Source of the DNA: Bacilli bacterium
GTDB taxonomy: Bacteria; Bacillota_I; Bacilli_A; RF39; UBA660
Reading direction: 5' to 3'
Assembly: GCA_017888105.1 (NCBI GenBank)
Contig: JAGHGS010000015.1
Span: 1-5,859, forward strand
Length of the DNA stretch: 5,859 bases
The translations under genes were made by a program, and so were the position numbers. Below the pieces are notes generated by a model that made no database searches, was not told the DNA's origin, and worked only from the letters and a program-made list of their open reading frames with translations. Numbering within the stretch: the first letter of the stretch is position 1; every line of letters begins with the position of its first letter. Shown here one piece after another: positions 5,291-5,859 of the stretch.

Positions 5291-5689
5291 ATGAATGAGT
5301 ATTTATTATCTGTTTATATTTTTATTGTTTTATTTATAGTCGTCTTTTTAGTAGATTATTTCCTGATTAATAAAAGAAAATTAACTTTAATTAAAAATAA
5401 GGGAGTAACGAAAAAAGGTAAAAAGAAGAAAATTAAAAATATTAGTGAAATTGATTATTTAAGTGCTAAATTTAAATTAAAACAAAAAGATTTAGATAGG
5501 GATAAAATGATTATAATCATATCACTAATTAATGCTTTTATTATCTCAATCGTATCAAGTGTAATCATGCTTATGCCATTTGCTATCATGTGGCAAATGA
5601 TTATAGCTTTTGCCCTTTTATTTGGGCTAATATATGCCTTATATGAAATATATGGTAGACATTTAAAACATAAGGAGGAAAGAAAATGA
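5291..5689 (+). CDS. Unrecognised 132-residue membrane protein, first gene of the leuS operon
   Basis: I do not recognise a named family. The protein has three predicted membrane segments: residues 4-26, 73-95 (MIIIISLINAFIISIVSSVI) and 100-120 (MWQMIIAFALLFGLIYALYE). Segment 1 is joined to 2 by a strongly basic soluble stretch (28-72, including KKGKKKKIKN). A basic tail ends it (GRHLKHKEERK). By the positive-inside rule the basic loop and the tail would both have to be cytoplasmic, giving an outside N-terminus. The start is ATG 5291, 6 nt after AAGGAGG (5278-5284). The longer frame from GTG 5228 would begin inside the T-box terminator and is not real. It lies 20 nt after the T-box terminator and overlaps leuS by ATGA, so its expression should follow leucyl-tRNA shortage together with leuS. 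Function unknown. Confidence 0.85.
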   Translation: MNEYLLSVYIFIVLFIVVFLVDYFLINKRKLTLIKNKGVTKKGKKKKIKNISEIDYLSAKFKLKQKDLDRDKMIIIISLINAFIISIVSSVIMLMPFAIMWQMIIAFALLFGLIYALYEIYGRHLKHKEERK

Positions 5690-5859
5690 ATTTTAATGAG
5701 ATAGAAAAAAAATGGCAAAATTATTGGGAGGAACATGGGTCTTTCAAAGCAATTGATGGTAGTGATAAAACACCATACTATATTTTAGTAGAGTTTCCTT
5801 ATCCATCTGGATCTGGTTTACATGTAGGACATGTAAGAAGTTATACTGCCCAAGATGCT
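5686..5859 (+). CDS. leuS: Leucyl-tRNA synthetase, N-terminal part (cut by window end)
   Basis: LeuRS charges tRNA(Leu) with leucine using ATP in the cytoplasm. The first 58 residues are visible. They include IEKKWQNYWEEHGSF (typical N-terminal helix) and VEFPYPSGSGLHVGHVRSYT, the family signature with the class I HIGH motif as HVGH. The gene continues past the window; a full LeuRS has about 800 residues. AAGGAGG at 5672-5678 lies 7 nt before ATG 5686. The start overlaps the stop of the membrane protein gene (ATGA), so the two are translationally coupled. The leucine T-box 400 nt upstream fits this identity. Confidence 0.97.
   Translation, partial: MNFNEIEKKWQNYWEEHGSFKAIDGSDKTPYYILVEFPYPSGSGLHVGHVRSYTAQDA

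Noticed and set aside
5455..5736. Leftward open frame opposite the membrane protein and leuS starts
   Set aside because: It is the complement of two well-supported rightward genes and has no recognisable motifs.

Overview
The window is AT-rich, with Shine-Dalgarno-led genes, clear TTGACA/TATAAT-type promoters and a T-box riboswitch. This points to a low-GC Gram-positive bacterium (Bacillota, perhaps an Erysipelotrichia- or RF39-like gut Bacilli lineage; the lineage is an inference). TGA ends two reading frames (abiEi and the 132-aa membrane protein gene), and tryptophan is always TGG. The code is therefore standard, not the Mycoplasma UGA=Trp code. All genes found lie on the + strand.

Layout. 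Positions 1-100 hold two stem-loops that probably end an upstream gene outside the window. Positions 159-842 hold the remains of an AbiE-type (type IV) toxin-antitoxin locus: a 19-bp palindrome, a promoter, an abiEi antitoxin gene broken by a one-base deletion, and an ATGA-overlapping start codon of a missing abiEii toxin that meets a stop after five codons. Positions 843-1035 are a compact control region: a strong promoter with a 30-bp repeat on either side. It drives an AAA_14/DUF4143 ATPase (1036-2292). About 340 bases of AT-rich intergenic DNA follow, with two short palindromes.

A strong promoter then drives an 801-residue cytoplasmic GH31-family (alpha-glucosidase superfamily) protein starting at GTG 2668. 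It keeps the probable catalytic nucleophile aspartate but appears to have lost the acid/base aspartate and several substrate-pocket residues. The last codons and stop of this gene carry the promoter of a leucine T-box leader (about 5086-5271). That leader controls an operon of an unrecognised 132-aa three-helix membrane protein and leuS (leucyl-tRNA synthetase), which overlap by ATGA; leuS runs off the right edge.

The window joins an accessory left half (a decayed toxin-antitoxin locus and a self-contained ATPase gene) to a housekeeping right half under tRNA-sensing control. The most interesting items are the GH31 protein with its altered active site, the paired repeats around the ATPase promoter, and the membrane protein placed between a leucine T-box and leuS. 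I did not find a clearly new multi-gene system.
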